A stretch of DNA of 35,446 nucleotides, from assembly GCA_964542855.1 (NCBI GenBank), contig CAZIWJ010000004.1, positions 1 to 35,446 on the forward strand, read 5' to 3'. Positions within the stretch are counted from its first letter, which is position 1, and every line of letters begins with the position of its first letter. The position numbers were made by a program, and so were the translations under genes. The DNA is from CAZIWJ01 sp964542855 (lineage in GTDB: Bacteria; Bacteroidota; Bacteroidia; Cytophagales; Cyclobacteriaceae). Below are positions 15,885 through 24,667 of this stretch, one piece after another. The notes beneath the pieces are model-generated. The model did not search any database. It was not told the DNA's origin and saw only the letters and a program-made list of their open reading frames with translations.

Positions 15885-16496
15885 ATGATTAGTGAAAAAC
15901 TGTTAAAAGAAAGTGGTGCTTTAGAGAAAGTTTATCCGAAGGGTAGCACTTTATTCTCGAACGGTGGACAGGCTACACACTATTATCAAATTAGAAAGGG
16001 AAATTTCAAGCTTTACACCCAACTGGAAGGAAAGGAATTTATCGATGGCTTTTTTAGTACTGGAGAAAGTATAGGCGATTCCAATCTGTTTACCAGCGAA
16101 CCGTACTACTATACTGCCATTGCCAGTTTGAACTCTGTTGTGTTAAGTTTACCCAAAGACAATTTTTTAACTTTACTCAGCGGTAATCCTTCTCAAAGCA
16201 TTGCTTACATCACTAATCTGAGCAAACGTTCTGAAATTCACTCTAAACTTATTGCGGCTGTTACTTGCCTCCCCGCCGAACAACGGATTATTTCACTATT
16301 TAAAATACTCGGCTGCGAGTATTCCAAAAGTGAGAAAATGGTGAATAATAACTACGAGTTAATTCCTTTTAAGAGAAAGGATATTGCCAATATGTTAGGG
16401 TTACGGGTTGAAACTGTTATCCGTGCCATCCGGAGCTTATCTGACAATAACCAGGTGAAAGTAGAGAACCGAAAGATTTACTTTCCCTGTAACTAA
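15885..16496 (+). CDS. Crp/Fnr-family transcriptional regulator
   Basis: A 203-residue protein with an N-terminal cyclic-nucleotide-binding-type beta barrel (about 10-120; YPKGSTLFSNGGQATHYYQI, then GKEFIDGFFSTGESIGD) and a C-terminal winged helix-turn-helix (about 145-200; KDIANMLGLRVETVIRAIRSL as recognition region). The barrel has no recognisable arginine-containing cAMP-binding loop of the E. coli CRP type and there is no FNR-type cysteine cluster, so the ligand is unknown. A C-terminal KVENRKIYFPC segment forms the wing. It stands alone between the gltA terminator and a bidirectional terminator shared with rpoD, so it is probably a monocistronic unit. Target genes cannot be deduced. Confidence 0.9.
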   Translation: MISEKLLKESGALEKVYPKGSTLFSNGGQATHYYQIRKGNFKLYTQLEGKEFIDGFFSTGESIGDSNLFTSEPYYYTAIASLNSVVLSLPKDNFLTLLSGNPSQSIAYITNLSKRSEIHSKLIAAVTCLPAEQRIISLFKILGCEYSKSEKMVNNNYELIPFKRKDIANMLGLRVETVIRAIRSLSDNNQVKVENRKIYFPCN

Positions 16497-16498
16497 TT

Positions 16499-16530
16499 AA
16501 AAAAGCCGGTTAAGTTTAACCGGCTTTTAC
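16499..16530. terminator. Bidirectional intrinsic terminator between crp-like gene and rpoD
   Basis: A perfect 13-bp inverted repeat (16501-16513 AAAAGCCGGTTAA, 16516-16528 TTAACCGGCTTTT) has A and T runs on its two flanks, so it can stop transcription in both directions. It starts 4 bases after the crp-like stop and lies 25 bases past the rpoD stop. The genes converge on it. Confidence 0.92.
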
Positions 16531-16553
16531 TTTTTGTAATATACAGAATACTA

Positions 16554-17420
16554 TTATTGTCCCAGGTAAGCTTTAAGGTTTCGGCTTCTTGAAGTGTGGC
16601 GTAATCTGCGAATAGCTTTTTCTTTAATCTGCCTTACTCTTTCCCGGGTCAACCCAAAACGTTCGCCAATTTCTTCCAGAGTCATTGGATGGTTTCCGCC
16701 TAAACCAAAGTACAGGGCAATTACATCAGCTTCCCGCGGGGTTAAAGTAGACAATACCCGGGTAACTTCCCTACGAAGGGAATCATCCATTAACGTTGAA
16801 TCGGGTGTTCCGTTCTCATCGTTTTTCAGTACATCCAGCAATGTGCTATCTTCTCCCTGTTCGAAGGGAGCATCCATTGAAACATGACGACCGGATACTT
16901 TCATAGTATCGGTAATTTCGTTAGCCGATAGATCTAAAGCTTCGGCTATTTCATCAGGAGATGGTTCTCGCTCAAATTTCTGCTCCAGTTCGGAGAACGT
17001 TTTTGAAATTTTGTTAAGCGAACCCACCCGGTTTAACGGAAGGCGAACAATACGAGCCTGTTCAGCAAGAGCCTGCAGAATTGACTGTCGGATCCACCAT
17101 ACCGCATAGGAGATAAATTTAAATCCGCGGGTTTCATCGAAACGCTGAGCAGCTTTTATTAAGCCAAGATTACCCTCGTTAATAAGGTCGACCAGCGTTA
17201 AGCCTTGGTTCTGGTACTGCTTGGCTACAGACACTACAAAGCGGAGGTTAGCTTTAACCAATTTTTCAAGGGCTACTTCATCACCCTCTTTAATTCTTTT
17301 GGCTAAATCAACTTCCTCATCAGGAGTAAGTAAATCAACTTTTGCAATTTCCTGTAAGTACTTATCTAGCGATTGACTATCCCTATTCGTTATCTGTTTA
17401 CTGATCTTCAGCTGTCTCAT
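16554..17420 (-). CDS. rpoD: Primary RNA polymerase sigma factor (sigma-70 / sigma-ABfr type)
   Basis: Directs RNA polymerase to housekeeping promoters. At 288 residues it is the short Bacteroidota form, lacking region 1.1 and the large non-conserved insert. Visible parts: region 1.2 (SLDKYLQEIAKVDLLTPDEE), region 2 (LRFVVSVAKQYQNQGLTLVD, then NEGNLGLIKAAQRFD and the melting/-10 segment FKFISYAVWWIRQ), region 3 (RIVRLPLNRVG ... EREPSPDEIAEAL) and region 4 with the -35 helix-turn-helix (MTLEEIGERFGLTRERVRQI). All primary-sigma hallmarks are intact. It reads leftward and ends at the shared hairpin. The 233 bases between it and bshA are AT-rich; I could not identify a convincing promoter there. 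It is the factor expected to use the TTG-N19-TAnnTTTG site found at 4836-4865. Confidence 0.96.
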   Translation of the reverse strand: MRQLKISKQITNRDSQSLDKYLQEIAKVDLLTPDEEVDLAKRIKEGDEVALEKLVKANLRFVVSVAKQYQNQGLTLVDLINEGNLGLIKAAQRFDETRGFKFISYAVWWIRQSILQALAEQARIVRLPLNRVGSLNKISKTFSELEQKFEREPSPDEIAEALDLSANEITDTMKVSGRHVSMDAPFEQGEDSTLLDVLKNDENGTPDSTLMDDSLRREVTRVLSTLTPREADVIALYFGLGGNHPMTLEEIGERFGLTRERVRQIKEKAIRRLRHTSRSRNLKAYLGQ

Positions 17421-17653
17421 TCCCGCAAATTTTTCGTTAGGCTGGTTAAAATACTTTTAAGTAACTGTACAAGGCAGTATTCAAATAAAAAAATGTAACC
17501 CTTTATAGTTCATTACGCTGGCAATTAATTTCAAAATATGGTTGTCAAATTACTTGCCATAATAGTCAACTTTACGGATTAAGGCCTTATTTAGTTAATC
17601 TGTTTTTTTATGTTGTAATAATTAGTGGCCGAATTTAACAGGTTATTATACTC

Positions 17654-18799
17654 TTAAGGAGTGGTGGTTTGGATAGAAGCAGCCAGGGTGGTTTCGTAGA
17701 ACTTTTCGTATAAAGGCACCACTTTACTGGTAGCAAAGTCGTTAGCCCTGGCCAGCGCGTTGCTTTTAAATTGCTGATGCCGTTCTTTTTTTTCCAGGAT
17801 GTAAATGGCTTTTTCCGTCATCTTATCAATATCACCGGGTTCGCAGGTGAAACCGGTTTTACCATTTACATTCAGTTCTGGTAAACCACCGGCGTTACTG
17901 GAAATTACCGGCACTTCGCATGCCATTGCTTCCAGTGCGGCCAACCCAAAACTTTCTTTTTCCGATGGCATCATAAACAAATCTGCAACCGAAAGAACTT
18001 CTTCCACGGCCTCAATTTTTCCCAGGAAACGAATATCGTCACAGGCACCCAGTTCCCTGCACAAAGCTTCAGCATTTGCCCGTTCAGGGCCATCGCCCAT
18101 TAATAATAACTTTGCAGGTAATACCTTACGGATATTATTAAAGGACCGGATTACGTCTTCAATACGTTTTACCTTTCTGAAGTTGGAAGTGTGAGCAATT
18201 AAAAATTCTCCGTCAGGGCAGATCGCTGTTCTGAAATGGTTCTTCTGCTGTTTCTGAAATCGGGATAAATCTATAAAATTGGGAATTACAGCAATATCTT
18301 TTTTTACTTTAAAATGCTTGAGAGTATCCTGCTTCAGGTTCTCGGAAACTGCTGTAACCCCGTCGGACTGGTTTATACTAAAAGTAACTACGGGTTCGTA
18401 AGAAGGATCTTTCCCTACCAGCGTAATGTCGGTTCCGTGAAGGGTAGTAATAAAGGGAACATGAATATTTTCGGTAGCCAGTATTTGCCGGGCCATGTAA
18501 GCTGCAGAAGCATGGGGTATGGCATAATGTACATGGAGCAAGTCCAGTTTCTCGTATTTGGCCACGTCGACCATTTTACTGGCCAGCGCCAGTTCATAAG
18601 GTGGGTAGCGAAAAAGTGGGTATGTGCGAATATTAACTTCGTGGTAAAAAAGGTTTTCGTTGAAGAAATCAAGCCGGGTGGGCTGTGAGTAGGTAATAAA
18701 ATGGATCTGGTGCCCTTCCTTACCCAGCGCTTTCCCCAGTTCGGTAGCCACAACACCGCTCCCCCCGAATGTGGGGTAACAAACTATACCTATTTTCAT
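17654..18799 (-). CDS. bshA: N-acetyl-alpha-D-glucosaminyl L-malate synthase BshA
   Basis: BshA joins N-acetylglucosamine from UDP-GlcNAc to L-malate, the first step of bacillithiol synthesis, giving the main low-molecular-weight thiol in many Bacteroidota. The 381-residue GT4-family protein starts with the characteristic MKIGIVCYPTFGGSGVVATE. It carries HVHYAIPHASAAY, TLHGTDITLVG and the donor-site E-x7-E region (SEKESFGLAALEAMACEVP), all typical of BshA. The gene begins 2 bases after the stop of the GH3/beta-lactamase fusion and is thus in the same transcript. bshB and bshC are not in the window. The long N-terminal identity pattern makes BshA much more likely than another GT4 enzyme. Confidence 0.95.
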   Translation of the reverse strand: MKIGIVCYPTFGGSGVVATELGKALGKEGHQIHFITYSQPTRLDFFNENLFYHEVNIRTYPLFRYPPYELALASKMVDVAKYEKLDLLHVHYAIPHASAAYMARQILATENIHVPFITTLHGTDITLVGKDPSYEPVVTFSINQSDGVTAVSENLKQDTLKHFKVKKDIAVIPNFIDLSRFQKQQKNHFRTAICPDGEFLIAHTSNFRKVKRIEDVIRSFNNIRKVLPAKLLLMGDGPERANAEALCRELGACDDIRFLGKIEAVEEVLSVADLFMMPSEKESFGLAALEAMACEVPVISSNAGGLPELNVNGKTGFTCEPGDIDKMTEKAIYILEKKERHQQFKSNALARANDFATSKVVPLYEKFYETTLAASIQTTTP

Positions 18800-18801
18800 T
18801 A

Positions 18802-21516
18802 TCAGAGTTCTCTGTTGCTAGAAATGTCCTTAATTGCTTCGTAAACAATAGTATGTATTTTAGAACGGACTCGCTTATTAATAAGTTTATAGTTTTTCTT
18901 ACTGGGGTGGACGCGGTTGGATAGAAATATATAAATAAGCTCTTTATCAGGATCAGCCCAGACTGCTGTGCCTGTGAACCCGGTATGCCCAAAAGTAGAA
19001 GTGGATACGCCTGATTCTTTTACTTCATCTTTTTCAAAGTCGGGCTTATCCCATCCCATTCCCCTACGATTATCACGAAACGCTTGCTTTGTGAATTGCT
19101 CCAGCGTACCGGGCTGAAAATAGCGAGTACCTTCGAAGTAACCATTGTTTACGAGCATTTGCAGCATTTTGGCCAGGTCATTAGCGTTACTGAAAATTCC
19201 TGCATGACCGGCAATTCCCCCCAGCAGGGCAGCTCCTTCGTCGTGAACAAACCCGTGCACCAGGGTATCGCGGTAATCTTTATCCCGTTCGGTAGGAACA
19301 ATTTTTTTCTTTTCAAAACGGTCCAGAGGCTGATAGCCAGTTGTATACATTCCCAGTGGCCCGTAGAAATTCTGGGCCAGGAAATCTTCCATGGGCTGAT
19401 TAACCATTTTTTCGGCCAGGCGAAACATGATATAAAAACCCAGATCACTGTACCGGTAATTATGCGTAGGGTATCCACGCCGATAGTTTCTGCGTCGCTT
19501 AACCTTTGAATTAACGATCCATACCCACAGGGAATCTTCTATGGTAGTGGGTACAAATAGTTCATCACTAACCTGGTTCCTGAAGTTACCTTCCGGGGTA
19601 CTTCGGTAGAATTCTTCGTTCAGCCCGTAGTAGTTCATCGTTTTTAACCAGAAAGGAATGAAAGGGGCCAGCCCGGCCCGGTGCAGCAGCAGGTCCCGGA
19701 TAATGATATTTCCCTTATCGGTATCTTCCAGTTCGGGAAAATATTTTTTTAACGGCGCCATCAAATCAATCATTCCGCGTTCTTCCAGGAACATAACGGC
19801 CTGCATCGTAGCCAACACTTTGGTTATTGAAGCAATATCGTACAAATCCGTTTGTTCAACCGGTTTCACCTTATCATAGGTGTGGTAACCATAGGATTTG
19901 TTATGAACAACCACTCCTTTTCGGGCTACCAGTACCTGGCATCCGGGCGTTGCTTCTTCTTCAATGGCATCGAGAGCCACTGAATCAATTTTATTTAACA
20001 CGTCCGATTCCATGCCAACTGCTTCTGCATAGGAGTACCTCAAAACACCCGTAGCATCTACAAGCTTGTCGTTGGTAGCATTGTAAAGAGGAACCGCACC
20101 AAAAATTAATTGCGGAGCTACTCGCTGGGCGTCAATGCTATTATCGTGCATGCAAAGAACCGGACTCAACTCAGGAATCGTTTTCAGCATGCCGGGTTCG
20201 CCAAATGCAACGGCAACTACCTGGGTAACTTTATCGAGATAATTGAGAAAAGTGAGAACGCGTTCGGGTAACCGACGCCCACTATTCGGTAACGCAATAA
20301 CCACGTGTTTATAATCCTGAAGTTCGTTTAACAGGGTTAACAGTTCATCTTCGTCGGTTATAGCAGGGTGCACATGAAAGGCATCAGTACTGACATAATT
20401 TGCCATCATACCAGAAAATGCAGCGTAATTACCCACTGGTTCGCTGCTTATAATAATGCTGGCTACACGAGGTAACTGGCGCGTGGTCAGGGGCAGTACA
20501 CCGGCTGTATCGCGTGCCACATACCCCATGCTTTCGTAAAGCTCCTGTTTAATCCAGTGTGCCCGGTTGTTCATTGTTGAAGAGAGGCGTTGCGAACTAT
20601 TGTTCACTCCTTTCGATGATAAGTATTTCAATGATAATACACGAGATAAGCGTTCGTCGATAGCCTCTTCTGAAAGCCGTTTACTTTTTACCGCTTGTAC
20701 CAGGCTGCTGATGATCTGGTGAAAATTATTTGGGCTGATAATTATATCAGTCCCTTCCATTACGAGTTGCGGTGCTTGTTGCAAATTAGGTTTGTTCAGC
20801 ACTGTGTATTTAACCGGCTGGTAAGGTACACCACTGTTTCCTTCGTTTGCAGAGGCCACTGCCTGCATCCCTAATTTACCTGAATTAGAACCCCATCGTA
20901 TTATTCCGCTATTGGAATCGTTACTTTCTTCTTCCGGAATTGCGCAGGCAACAGATGATAGTAATAAGCCTTCTGCAACGGCTCTACTGGCTACATTAAC
21001 CGGAATGAAGCCTTCATTTCCTGAAATTTGCGTGTTAAATACTGCCTGAATTCCCATAAGCCGAAACTGCCGGCCCAGTTCATAACCTAGTTTTTTTAGT
21101 ACCTCGGAATTATTGGCGTAAGTGAGCTTCGAGGGTATCGGGTACCTTACCAGGGTGTCGCCGGGATGGAGCAACCGCTGGTTTAAGTGGCCTCCTACTA
21201 AAAGTGGGATATTACTCCGTTCCTGGAGCAGACGGATTTTTTTTGCGTGTAGTGCAGGTTGTTGCGAATGAGCAATGATACCCCCCAGCGGAAAATTTTT
21301 TAGGATTTTTCTGGCTTCTTCCAGCGAAGAAACGTCGGCAACAACCAGTTGGGCTACTTTTTCCTGTATGGTGAGGGTATCGATTGCAGCATTTATAATG
21401 GCCTCAATAGGCCGTTTTTCACCTTCAGTAGTGTACGCAGCTTCGCTCCCTGCCCAGCCGGGTATATCGGCGAGTAAACAAACGGTGATTACAAATGGAA
21501 CGAAAACTTTATACAT
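18802..21516 (-). CDS. Secreted fusion: degenerate GH3-like domain + beta-lactamase-fold serine hydrolase
   Basis: A 904-residue exported protein with a signal peptide (FVPFVITVCLLADIPGWAG). Residues ~35-320 align in layout with the NagZ-type GH3 barrel: it has the first helix (LTIQEKVAQLVVADV), the LGGII strand and the closing helix (RLSEEAIDERLSRVLSLKY). However, the KH(F/S)PGHG motif and the catalytic aspartate segment are missing. Residues ~340-490 resemble the GH3 second domain. Residues ~520-900 form a class C beta-lactamase / penicillin-binding fold with SITK (S563, K566), YSD (Y689) and HTG (H844-G846), so this half looks catalytically competent. Two-domain GH3/serine-hydrolase proteins are known in Bacteroidota and are thought to act on cell-wall fragments in the periplasm; here the sugar-cleaving half is probably dead. 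It is cotranscribed with bshA (2-base gap). Confidence 0.87.
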   Translation of the reverse strand: MYKVFVPFVITVCLLADIPGWAGSEAAYTTEGEKRPIEAIINAAIDTLTIQEKVAQLVVADVSSLEEARKILKNFPLGGIIAHSQQPALHAKKIRLLQERSNIPLLVGGHLNQRLLHPGDTLVRYPIPSKLTYANNSEVLKKLGYELGRQFRLMGIQAVFNTQISGNEGFIPVNVASRAVAEGLLLSSVACAIPEEESNDSNSGIIRWGSNSGKLGMQAVASANEGNSGVPYQPVKYTVLNKPNLQQAPQLVMEGTDIIISPNNFHQIISSLVQAVKSKRLSEEAIDERLSRVLSLKYLSSKGVNNSSQRLSSTMNNRAHWIKQELYESMGYVARDTAGVLPLTTRQLPRVASIIISSEPVGNYAAFSGMMANYVSTDAFHVHPAITDEDELLTLLNELQDYKHVVIALPNSGRRLPERVLTFLNYLDKVTQVVAVAFGEPGMLKTIPELSPVLCMHDNSIDAQRVAPQLIFGAVPLYNATNDKLVDATGVLRYSYAEAVGMESDVLNKIDSVALDAIEEEATPGCQVLVARKGVVVHNKSYGYHTYDKVKPVEQTDLYDIASITKVLATMQAVMFLEERGMIDLMAPLKKYFPELEDTDKGNIIIRDLLLHRAGLAPFIPFWLKTMNYYGLNEEFYRSTPEGNFRNQVSDELFVPTTIEDSLWVWIVNSKVKRRRNYRRGYPTHNYRYSDLGFYIMFRLAEKMVNQPMEDFLAQNFYGPLGMYTTGYQPLDRFEKKKIVPTERDKDYRDTLVHGFVHDEGAALLGGIAGHAGIFSNANDLAKMLQMLVNNGYFEGTRYFQPGTLEQFTKQAFRDNRRGMGWDKPDFEKDEVKESGVSTSTFGHTGFTGTAVWADPDKELIYIFLSNRVHPSKKNYKLINKRVRSKIHTIVYEAIKDISSNREL

Positions 21517-21573
21517 TTGTACAGTTATTTATATAACATGCCCTAAATCAGAGTTCTGGTTAACGTTGTGGTT

Positions 21574-21978
21574 ATGAAGAAAAAATTTCCGTCGCTGTTT
21601 AAGTTACCTGCTCATCTTCAATTTAGCTACGAGCCCCGCTATTATGACCCGGTGAAAGAGGACATTGAGAAACGAACAGCAATAATAAAGCATGATTTAA
21701 GATTTAACAAAGAAGACGAATACAACCGGTCTGCTATTCAATACGCATTTGCCAAGAGGTTAAAAGCAGAACGTAAAACCAGCGTATTACAGTACATCGT
21801 GCTGTTAGTTGTTTTTTTTACGCTGGTTATCACGGTGGGCTTCCTGTATTTTGGTAATGAAATCCTAAGTGTTATGGGAAGCATTTTATTACCTTACAAG
21901 GAATTTATTTATCTGTTAATTCCTTTATTCCTGGTATACATTGCATTCCGGCTAAAAAGATATTCGAAAAGAAAATAG
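21574..21978 (+). CDS. Small two-helix membrane protein upstream of mutL
   Basis: A 134-residue protein with a charged N-terminal half containing FSYEPRYYDP (about residues 18-27), two hydrophobic segments near the C-terminus (about 72-94 YIVLLVVFFTLVITVGFLYF and 104-124 FIYLLIPLFLVYIAF) and a basic tail (RLKRYSKRK). The frame also allows a GTG at 21568, but ATG 21574 is preferred. The PRYYD-type segment is shared with small proteins next to mutL in other Bacteroidota, sometimes mislabelled riboflavin synthase subunit beta (recalled, not searched); nothing here resembles riboflavin synthase. It ends 3 bases before mutL. Function unknown. Confidence 0.82.
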   Translation: MKKKFPSLFKLPAHLQFSYEPRYYDPVKEDIEKRTAIIKHDLRFNKEDEYNRSAIQYAFAKRLKAERKTSVLQYIVLLVVFFTLVITVGFLYFGNEILSVMGSILLPYKEFIYLLIPLFLVYIAFRLKRYSKRK

Positions 21979-21981
21979 AGG

Positions 21982-23844
21982 ATGCCAGATATCATTCGGT
22001 TGTTACCCGAATCTATTGCTAATCAGATTGCAGCAGGCGAAGTTGTACAGCGGCCTGCTTCTGTGGTGAAAGAACTGCTGGAAAATGCAATAGATGCGAA
22101 CAGTACACAAGTAGACGTATTTATTAAAGAAGCCGGTAAAGCACTTATTCAGGTTACCGACAATGGGGTTGGTATGAGTAATTCCGATGCCCGCATGTGC
22201 TTTGAGCGCCATGCCACTTCTAAAATTTCAACTGTAAAAGATATTTACGCCCTGCACACCATGGGTTTCAGGGGGGAAGCAATGGCATCTATTGCTGCAG
22301 TTGCCCAGGTGGAACTGCAAACCCGCAAGTACGACGATGAAACGGGTACCAGCATTGTAGTGGAAGGAGGCCAGCTAACTGCACACGAGCCGGTAGCCTG
22401 TAATCCGGGCACAACCGCAGCGGTAAAGAATCTTTTTTACAACGTTCCTGCACGACGTAACTTTTTACGTTCGAATGCTGTGGAAATGCGTCATATCGTC
22501 GATGATTTTATCCGGGTAGCCCTGGCCAATCCGCTGGTAGCCATGAACTTGCATCATGACGCCCACCAGCTTTACCAGCTTAGTGCCGGGAAGGTCGCTA
22601 AACGCATTATTGAAATTTACGGACGCTCGTACCAGGATGCCCTGATTCCCTGCGAGGAAGAAACCGCTCACATCCGGATTCAGGGATATATCGGTGACCC
22701 AAGTAAAGCCAAAAAAACCCGCGGCGAACAATTCTTCTTTATCAATAACCGCTACATCCGGAATAATTACCTGAACCACGCGGTACTGGGTGCTTATGAA
22801 GATATTCTTCCTGAAAATACCTTCCCTTTTTACGCCCTTTATATCGACATTGATCCTGCTACCATCGACGTCAACGTGCACCCCACCAAAACTGAAGTTA
22901 AACTCTCAGACGAGCGAAATGCCTACGCTATTATCCGGGCTGCTATTAAACGGGCCCTGGGAGCCCGCTACATCACGCCGGATATAGATCTTGGTAAACT
23001 CATTAGCATTAATCCGGAGAACCCCGAACAGGGACCAGGCTCCGGGCAGGAGCACGCTCAGAACAGCGGCTTCAGCAACCCGAACAAAAGCTACGAACAA
23101 TTCCGGCAGTCCTATCATAAAAATGCCAACCTGAGCAACTGGGAGAAGCTCTACGACGATGAAGCCGGTGCTGCGCAGCGGGATATTGACAATACCCCCC
23201 AACAGGAGGATCCACTTACCCTGGGTAGCGCAGTAAATTCGCTTACCGATTCCAGCCAGCACCGCCCACCCCAAAATCCAAAAGAACAACTGTTCCAAAT
23301 TCACAGATCGTACATCGCTGTTCAGGTGCGCTCCGGCATGATGCTGGTAGATCAGCAAGCTGCTCACGAACGCATTATTTACGAAAAGATGATTACCCAG
23401 TTAGAAGGTGCGCACGGCTTTTCTCAACAAACCCTGTTTCCCCAACGTTTACAAATGAGCACTGGCGATATTCTGCTTTTGAAAGACCTGGCCGAAGAGC
23501 TAAAAGCACTGGGGTTCAATTTTTCTTTCATTGATGAATGTACGGTTGATGTAACCGGAGTACCGCAGGAAATGAAGGGTGGGGAAGAACTGGAAACCCT
23601 TGAAATGTTGGTTGAACAGTTTAAAGGCCAGCAGGATGTACTACTTCCCCGGTATCACGAAAAACTGGCCCGCAGTATGGCAAAAAGAATGGCGATCAGG
23701 CAGAACCAGAAGATGGAGATGCAGGATATGAGCGTGATGGTAGAAAAACTATTTGCCTGTAAACAACCCAACTACACACCCGATGGCCGGGCAACATTCT
23801 TTATTTTAGGCCTCGACCAGATTGAAACGCTGTTTAAACGATAA
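21982..23844 (+). CDS. mutL: DNA mismatch repair protein MutL
   Basis: MutL couples mismatch recognition by MutS to strand incision. The 620-residue protein has a complete GHKL ATPase domain: ELLENAIDA (catalytic E and Mg-binding N), DNGVGM, ERHATSKI and GFRGEAMASIAAV, then the S5-like domain (about 210-330; FFINNRYIRN, NVHPTKTEVKLSD). A polar, low-complexity linker runs from about 345 to 430, followed by the dimerisation/endonuclease domain. The endonuclease motif DQHA-x2-E-x4-E appears as DQQAAHERIIYE (from D457), with histidine replaced by glutamine and a shifted histidine. The last metal motif reads NYTPDGRAT rather than CPHGRPT. The gene is 3 bases from both neighbours, so it sits in a tight operon with the small membrane protein and the rhomboids. 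Confidence 0.96.
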   Translation: MPDIIRLLPESIANQIAAGEVVQRPASVVKELLENAIDANSTQVDVFIKEAGKALIQVTDNGVGMSNSDARMCFERHATSKISTVKDIYALHTMGFRGEAMASIAAVAQVELQTRKYDDETGTSIVVEGGQLTAHEPVACNPGTTAAVKNLFYNVPARRNFLRSNAVEMRHIVDDFIRVALANPLVAMNLHHDAHQLYQLSAGKVAKRIIEIYGRSYQDALIPCEEETAHIRIQGYIGDPSKAKKTRGEQFFFINNRYIRNNYLNHAVLGAYEDILPENTFPFYALYIDIDPATIDVNVHPTKTEVKLSDERNAYAIIRAAIKRALGARYITPDIDLGKLISINPENPEQGPGSGQEHAQNSGFSNPNKSYEQFRQSYHKNANLSNWEKLYDDEAGAAQRDIDNTPQQEDPLTLGSAVNSLTDSSQHRPPQNPKEQLFQIHRSYIAVQVRSGMMLVDQQAAHERIIYEKMITQLEGAHGFSQQTLFPQRLQMSTGDILLLKDLAEELKALGFNFSFIDECTVDVTGVPQEMKGGEELETLEMLVEQFKGQQDVLLPRYHEKLARSMAKRMAIRQNQKMEMQDMSVMVEKLFACKQPNYTPDGRATFFILGLDQIETLFKR

Positions 23845-23847
23845 GAT

Positions 23848-24648
23848 ATGTTTGGGAATTTAACCCCCATTGTTAAAAATTTACTGTTACTGAACATCGG
23901 TATTTTCTTCGTGCAGTTCCTGATTCCGGGAGTGAATTTAATTGAAGTACTGGGTTTACGGTACTTTGGTTCCAGCGAATTTAAGCCCTGGCAATTCGTT
24001 ACCCACCTGTTTATGCACGCAGGCCTTTGGCACCTGTTCGGAAATATGTTGGCCCTATTTATTTTCGGCCCGCTGTTGGAGCGCGTATGGAGCGGGAAAC
24101 GGTTTCTTACCTTTTATTTAATTACCGGCCTGGGGGCCAGCCTGCTTTATTCAGCCGTTACTTTCTACGACCTCAACCAGTTAGAAAACGACGCTTCGGC
24201 TTACCTCGAAAATCCTACTCCCACTGCTTTCAACCAGTTTATTAATGAACACGCCAGTTTTGCCTACCGGGACAGGGATTTCTACGACTTTATTAATAAA
24301 TACGAAAAAAACCCTGAGAACTCGACCTACATCAGCCAAAGTAAAGCTAATGTTCGACTAGTAGTAAACCGGAAAGTAGATATACCCCTGGTGGGTGCTT
24401 CCGGCGCTGTTTTCGGAATTCTTATGGCTTTTGGTATGCTTTTTCCTAATACTGAGTTATTTTTGCTTTTCTTACCTATTCCTATCAAAGCAAAGTATTT
24501 CGTAGCTTTGTACGGGGCATATGAACTTTGGGCAGGTTTCGATCGTATGCCCGGAGACAACGTAGCGCACTTTGCCCATCTGGGAGGTATGCTATTTGCT
24601 TTTATATTAGTTAAAATTTGGCAAAAGCAAAATACGCGGTTTTATTGA
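23848..24648 (+). CDS. Rhomboid-family intramembrane serine protease (first of a pair)
   Basis: A 266-residue membrane protein of the rhomboid fold. Conserved signatures are HLFMHAGLWHLFGNM (histidines before transmembrane helix 2), the active-site serine S185 in GASGAVFG, and the partner histidine H244 in AHFAHLGGM. The dyad is therefore intact. Between transmembrane segments there is an unusually long polar insert at about residues 108-175 (acidic and aromatic, with DRDFYDFINKYEK), which could be a soluble loop controlling substrate access. It starts 3 bases after mutL and ends 19 bases before the second rhomboid, as commonly seen in Bacteroidota. Substrates are unknown. Confidence 0.94.
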   Translation: MFGNLTPIVKNLLLLNIGIFFVQFLIPGVNLIEVLGLRYFGSSEFKPWQFVTHLFMHAGLWHLFGNMLALFIFGPLLERVWSGKRFLTFYLITGLGASLLYSAVTFYDLNQLENDASAYLENPTPTAFNQFINEHASFAYRDRDFYDFINKYEKNPENSTYISQSKANVRLVVNRKVDIPLVGASGAVFGILMAFGMLFPNTELFLLFLPIPIKAKYFVALYGAYELWAGFDRMPGDNVAHFAHLGGMLFAFILVKIWQKQNTRFY

Positions 24649-24667
24649 TTACTGTTCCACTACCGTC

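Noticed and set aside
21524..21537. Palindrome GTTATTTATATAAC in the 57-base divergent region before the GH3 fusion and the small membrane protein.
   Set aside because: Could be an operator, but it is short and AT-rich and has no second copy nearby, so it may be chance.
21568..21978. Naming the small gene before mutL as riboflavin synthase subunit beta, as in some databases.
   Set aside because: The protein has two membrane segments and no lumazine/riboflavin synthase motif; the name likely spread from a neighbouring rib gene in other genomes.
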